From Syntrophobacterales bacterium (lineage in GTDB: Bacteria; Desulfobacterota; Syntrophia; Syntrophales; UBA6807), in contig JAGGSD010000233.1 in NCBI GenBank assembly GCA_021159265.1, positions 1 through 9,824 on the forward strand: a DNA stretch of 9,824 bases, read 5' to 3'. A program made the translations under genes and the position numbers. The notes under the pieces were generated by a model that saw only the letters and a list, made by a program, of their open reading frames with translations, had not been told where the DNA came from and searched no databases. Positions 6,798-9,824 of the stretch are shown here, piece after piece (the first letter of the stretch is position 1; each line of letters begins with the position of its first letter).

Positions 6798-8444
6798 ATG
6801 GCTGACATAAATACAAAAAAAATCACATCCGTCGCAGTTATCGGGTCCGGATACTGGGGTAAGAACCTTGTGCGCAATTTCCACCAGCTGGGTGCCTTAA
6901 AACTGATATGCGATAAGAGCAAAGCCACCATTGATCAGTTCAGAAAGCAGTACACTGATGTTGAAACCTGTTTGAACTTGAAAGAAGTGTTGGGTCGTAA
7001 AGATATCAAGGCTGTAATAATTGCCACACCTGCCGAATCCCATTTTTCAGTAGTGCGTGAAGCTCTTTCAGCGGGAAAACATGTTTTTGTGGAGAAGCCT
7101 CTCGCCTTGACCGAAACAGAAGGACAGAATCTGGTCGAACTGGCAGAGCGTAATGAACTGATTTTGATGGTTGGGCACATTCTCCAATATCATCCTGCGG
7201 TTATAAAGCTGAGAGAACTCATCAACTCCGGCGAGTTGGGCAAGATCCAGTATCTTTATTCCAATCGTCTTAATATCGGCAAGATCAGGAACGAAGAAAA
7301 TATCCTGTGGAGTTTTGCGCCGCACGATATTTCCGTAATTCTTATGTTATTAGGAGAAATGCCTGATACTGTCTATGCCACAGGCGGCAGCTACCTGCAG
7401 CAGAGGATTCCCGATACGACTCTTACCACAATGGATTTTCCGAGCGGCGTCAAGGCCCATATTTTCGTTTCCTGGCTGCATCCATACAAGGAACAAAAAC
7501 TTGTAGTGGTGGGAGATAAAAAAATGGCTGTCTTTGATGACGTGAGCGAAGAAAAATTACTGCTCTATCCCCACAGGATCGATTGGCTGGACCGGATTCC
7601 CGTTGCTTCGAAAGAAGAAGCGGAAGTAGTTTCGCTTAATATGGAAGAACCACTGAAGGCGGAGTGTATGCACTTTCTGAAGTGCCTTGAAAACGAGCAA
7701 CAACCGAGAACTGATGGCCGGGAAGGCCTTCGAGTGTTGAGGATTCTTCATGCATCCCAGGCATCACTGGACGATAACGGAAGTAACATTCACCTTGGTT
7801 CGCCCTTAAAGGCAGGAGGGGAAAGACAGGCGGCAGTTTCTTCTCGAACATTTGTCGGTTATGATGGCGTTGCAAAAAACTGCTTCATTCATGAATCCGC
7901 ATATCTCGATGCCGAAGTGGAAATCGGCGAGAACACAAAGATCTGGCACTTTTCCCACATACTTTCCGGTTCGCGTATAGGCAGAAACTGCAATATAGGC
8001 CAGAATGTGGTTGTCGGTCCCGATGTAGCTATTGGGAATGGCTGTAAAATCCAGAACAATGTTTCAATATACAAGGGTGTTACCCTCGAAGATCATGTTT
8101 TTTGTGGGCCATCCATGGTTTTTACCAATATTTACAATCCCCGATCAGAAATACCCAGGATGGATGAAGTGCGCCGGACTCTGGTCAAACATGGTGCTAC
8201 CATAGGAGCCAACGCTACCATCGTTTGCGGTACAACCATAGGATGTTATGCCTTTATAGGCGCGGGTGCCGTCGTTATCAGAGATATTCCGGATTATGCT
8301 CTGGTGGCCGGGAATCCGGCCCGGCAAATCGGATGGATGTGCAAATGTGGGGAACGTCTTTCTGAGCAACTTGAATGCTCATCCTGCGGCAGGAAATTTG
8401 AGATGATCAGACAGCAGATCAAAGAAAAAAGGACTGTATCGTGA
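6798..8444 (+). CDS. Fused UDP-GlcNAcA 3-dehydrogenase (WbpB/WlbA-type) and N-acetyltransferase (WbpD/WlbB-type)
   Basis: This 548-residue cytoplasmic protein joins two enzymes. Residues 1 to about 325 are a Gfo/Idh/MocA oxidoreductase: Rossmann motif VAVIGSGYWG (12-21), VEKP (98-101) with conserved Lys100, GHILQYHP (126-133) and APHDIS with His176-Asp177. After a linker (about 326-348), residues about 350-505 form a left-handed beta-helix of hexapeptide repeats, ending in AFIGAGAVVIRDIPDYALVAGNPAR. A zinc-ribbon-like C terminus has Cys515, Cys517, Cys527 and Cys530. The expected reactions are oxidation at C3 of UDP-GlcNAcA and acetylation of the 3-amino group after an aminotransferase step. 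The aminotransferase itself is absent here. GGAG (6785-6788) is nine bases before ATG. The stop overlaps the next start by four bases, implying translational coupling. The family is firm; exact substrate is inferred from the pairing with a WbpI-like gene. Confidence 0.9.
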   Translation: MADINTKKITSVAVIGSGYWGKNLVRNFHQLGALKLICDKSKATIDQFRKQYTDVETCLNLKEVLGRKDIKAVIIATPAESHFSVVREALSAGKHVFVEKPLALTETEGQNLVELAERNELILMVGHILQYHPAVIKLRELINSGELGKIQYLYSNRLNIGKIRNEENILWSFAPHDISVILMLLGEMPDTVYATGGSYLQQRIPDTTLTTMDFPSGVKAHIFVSWLHPYKEQKLVVVGDKKMAVFDDVSEEKLLLYPHRIDWLDRIPVASKEEAEVVSLNMEEPLKAECMHFLKCLENEQQPRTDGREGLRVLRILHASQASLDDNGSNIHLGSPLKAGGERQAAVSSRTFVGYDGVAKNCFIHESAYLDAEVEIGENTKIWHFSHILSGSRIGRNCNIGQNVVVGPDVAIGNGCKIQNNVSIYKGVTLEDHVFCGPSMVFTNIYNPRSEIPRMDEVRRTLVKHGATIGANATIVCGTTIGCYAFIGAGAVVIRDIPDYALVAGNPARQIGWMCKCGERLSEQLECSSCGRKFEMIRQQIKEKRTVS

Positions 8445-9670
8445 AAGTCGTCAGTGTTGTAGGGGCTCGTCCTCAGTTTATTAAAGCCTCGCCTGTCAGT
8501 AACGCTCTTCGACAAGCAGATCACCAGGAATTTATAATTCATACGGGGCAACACTATGATTATGAAATGTCCCGTGTCTTTTTTGACGAAATGGAGTTGC
8601 CGGAGCCGGATGTAAACCTGGAAGTGGGATCAGGATCCCATGCTAAACAGACAGGTGAAATGCTGATACAAATCGAGAATATTCTCATAGCTGAAAAACC
8701 GGATTGGGCGCTGGTTTATGGAGATACAAATTCCACACTGGCCGGCGCTCTTGCAGCAGTGAAGTTGCATATACCTGTTGCGCATGTAGAGGCGGGACTG
8801 CGTTCATTTAACAGGGAAATGCCGGAGGAACATAATCGTGTGCTGACGGATCATATATCGGACCTTCTTTTCTGCCCCACTAAAACCGCTGTCGGTAATC
8901 TCATAAATGAAGGCTTCAAGAATATCGCCGGCGATGGAAATCTTATAGAATCAACAAACTCCAGGTCTCTTGATTCTTTTCCCTTGATCCTTGATCCTTA
9001 CTCCTCACCCCTGATTGCGAATGTGGGTGATGTCATGTACGATTCCATTCTTCATAATATCAAGCTGGCTGAGAGAAATTCTCGTGTATTGGATAGATTG
9101 AAAATAAAACCCAAGAATTATGTACTGGCCACCGTGCATCGGGCAGAGAATACTGATTACCCTGAGCGGTTAATGTCCATTTTTGAAGCATTTACGCAAA
9201 TCGCTCAAGATGACATTCCTGTTATAATTCCATTGCATCCTCGAACAAGACAATGCCTGAGCAATTCAAAATTCAAAATAGATGGCTTCGTAAAAACTCC
9301 CTCTCCCTTGATGGGAGAGGGTAGGGGTGAGGGTGAGGGTGGGGGTGAGAAAACCCCATTAAGAATCATTGACCCTGTTTCCTATCTTGACATGCTCATG
9401 CTTGAGCAGAATGCAAACGCCATTCTTACCGACTCCGGCGGCATGCAAAAAGAGGCATACTTCTTAGGAGTGCCCTGTGTAACTTTAAGGACGGAAACAG
9501 AATGGGTGGAGACTGTGGAGACAGGCTGGAATGTAATAGCCGGCGCAGACAGGGGAAAGATCGTTGAGGCAGTCAGGTGTTTCAAATCGGGAAGCCCGCG
9601 CCCGGAACTCTATGGGGATGGCAGGGCAAGCCAGAAGATTGTGGAAATTTTAACAATGCTGACATGCTGA
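8441..9670 (+). CDS. wbpI: Non-hydrolysing UDP-sugar 2-epimerase, WbpI-type, with two in-frame repeat insertions
   Basis: The 409-residue cytoplasmic epimerase probably inverts C2 of UDP-GlcNAc(3NAc)A to the manno form. VVGARPQFIKAS (6-17) is typical of WbpI rather than of WecB, which has a TRPEAIK-like motif. Other motifs are HTGQHYD (34-40), YGDTNSTLAGA (93-103, Asp95), HVEAGLRSF (115-123, Glu117), MPEEHNR (127-133), TVHRAEN (231-237, His233) and TDSGGMQKEA (330-339), so the catalytic set looks complete. It is longer than the roughly 355-375 residues usual for the family because of two insertions at about 163-192 and 275-305, both repeat-like and both in frame. GTG start 8441 overlaps the previous stop (GTGA), and AGGA at 8430-8433 is seven bases upstream. 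A general UDP-GlcNAc 2-epimerase (WecB) is the alternative. Confidence 0.9.
   Translation: MKVVSVVGARPQFIKASPVSNALRQADHQEFIIHTGQHYDYEMSRVFFDEMELPEPDVNLEVGSGSHAKQTGEMLIQIENILIAEKPDWALVYGDTNSTLAGALAAVKLHIPVAHVEAGLRSFNREMPEEHNRVLTDHISDLLFCPTKTAVGNLINEGFKNIAGDGNLIESTNSRSLDSFPLILDPYSSPLIANVGDVMYDSILHNIKLAERNSRVLDRLKIKPKNYVLATVHRAENTDYPERLMSIFEAFTQIAQDDIPVIIPLHPRTRQCLSNSKFKIDGFVKTPSPLMGEGRGEGEGGGEKTPLRIIDPVSYLDMLMLEQNANAILTDSGGMQKEAYFLGVPCVTLRTETEWVETVETGWNVIAGADRGKIVEAVRCFKSGSPRPELYGDGRASQKIVEILTMLTC
8927..9016 (+). repeat. Low-complexity repeat insertion within the epimerase gene
   Basis: In the family, the segment after NLxNEGF runs within a few residues into xNVGDVMYD. Here about 26-30 extra codons intervene (residues 163-192). 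The DNA carries three near-tandem CTTGATYCT words (about 8969-8997) and a CTCCTCACCCCTGA end. It has no stop in this frame and resembles the 'ccttg'-rich low-complexity DNA seen at 556-583 in intergenic sequence. Confidence 0.55.
9260..9361 (+). repeat. GC-rich palindromic repeat, copy 5, in frame inside the epimerase gene
   Basis: Bases 9294-9349 match copies 1 and 4 closely: AAACT, stem CCCTCTCCC / GGGAGAGGG with loop TTGAT, then TAGGGGTGAGGGTGAG, extended by further GGGTG units. They are preceded by AATTCAAAATTCAAAAT low-complexity DNA and a TTCGTAAAAACT flank shared with copy 1. The insertion encodes about 30 residues including PSPLMGEGRGEGEGGGE (287-303), between LHPRTR (about 265-270) and IIDPVSYLDM, two motifs normally only about a dozen residues apart in WbpI-type enzymes. 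Confidence 0.85.
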
Positions 9671-9691
9671 GCCAACATTCTTTATGTTGGC
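9671..9691 (+). other. Stem-loop immediately after the epimerase stop
   Basis: GCCAACAT (9671-9678) and ATGTTGGC (9684-9691) form a perfect 8-bp stem around TCTTT, beginning at the base after the TGA stop. No T-run follows, so it is not a standard intrinsic terminator. It could protect the mRNA 3' end, slow ribosomes or polymerase, or be incidental. Confidence 0.45.
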
Positions 9692-9783
9692 ATTGCTAAA
9701 AAATGAAAAGCCGAAGAAACTAATATATCAAAAGTGTAGCTCTGGCTCCTATGTCTCCCGCAGATCCTCCAACTATTTCCTGC

Positions 9784-9813
9784 TTGACAAGAATGAGGCT
9801 GTAAAATTACAAT
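9784..9813 (+). promoter_or_regulatory. Sigma70-type promoter pointing out of the window
   Basis: TTGACA (9784-9789, perfect -35) is followed after 18 bases by TACAAT (9808-9813, 5 of 6 to consensus). It suggests that a new transcription unit starts at the right edge, downstream of the epimerase gene. The rest of 9692-9824 shows no gene. Confidence 0.5.
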
Positions 9814-9824
9814 ACTTTTTTGTT

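Noticed and set aside
271..9349. CRISPR array formed by the repeated palindromes
   Set aside because: Copies are kilobases apart, occur in both orientations and lack regular spacers; no cas genes are present.
1171..9585. Minus-strand open frames of 60-91 codons, e.g. 1612-1872, 4933-5208, 8294-8554
   Set aside because: All lie antisense to well-supported + strand genes, show no family motifs and have no convincing ribosome binding sites; they are shadows of the coding frames.
8441..9670. Epimerase gene as a pseudogene
   Set aside because: Despite two insertions the frame is unbroken, and Asp95, Glu117, the HR pair at 233-234 and the SGG-Q-EA motif are all present, so an active enzyme is more likely.
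9671..9691. Intrinsic terminator after the epimerase gene
   Set aside because: The 8-bp stem is perfect, but no T-run follows on either strand, so it is listed only as a stem-loop.

Overview
The window is a bacterial cell-surface glycan (O-antigen or exopolysaccharide-type) locus. All seven protein-coding genes that I can support lie on the + strand. Moderate GC, Gram-negative-type sugar-nucleotide enzymes, a TMTC-like glycosyltransferase with a TPR tail, and many palindromic GC-rich intergenic repeats suggest a Desulfobacterota (deltaproteobacterial) or Nitrospirota-like genome. That placement is inference; no rRNA or other marker gene is present.

Layout. Positions 1-603 hold no gene but are packed with at least four different inverted-repeat elements. 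Then come a polytopic GT-C (GT39/ArnT-like) glycosyltransferase (604-2262), a small DUF559 (Vsr/endonuclease-fold) protein (2344-2745) lying between two inverted copies of a GC-rich palindromic repeat, a second GT-C enzyme of the TMTC type with C-terminal TPRs (2777-4846), and a GT2 polyprenyl-phosphate-sugar-synthase-like protein with two C-terminal membrane segments (4918-5871). Next are a winged-helix regulator with a degenerate nucleotidyltransferase-like tail (6019-6567), a fused WbpB-type dehydrogenase / WbpD-type acetyltransferase (6798-8444), and a WbpI-type UDP-sugar 2-epimerase (8441-9670, 4-base overlap). The last 154 bases contain a small stem-loop and a good sigma70-type promoter pointing out of the window.

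How the genes fit together. WbpB, WbpD and WbpI activities are three steps of the UDP-ManNAc(3NAc)A pathway known from Pseudomonas aeruginosa B-band O-antigen. The 6-dehydrogenase (WbpA) and aminotransferase (WbpE) are not in the window. The GT2 enzyme would charge a polyprenyl phosphate with sugar on the cytoplasmic face, and the two GT-C enzymes would use such lipid-linked sugars on the outer face. The winged-helix gene has its own promoter with a perfect palindrome over the -10 box, which suggests autoregulation and perhaps control of the sugar genes.

The most unusual feature is the repeat ecology. A 9-bp-stem GC-rich palindromic repeat occurs five times: in intergenic DNA, on both sides of the DUF559 gene in opposite orientation, and once in frame inside the epimerase gene. 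The epimerase carries a second in-frame insertion of a different low-complexity repeat, yet keeps its catalytic motifs. The DUF559 gene has codon usage unlike its neighbours and seems to have been inserted, with its repeats, between the two GT-C genes.
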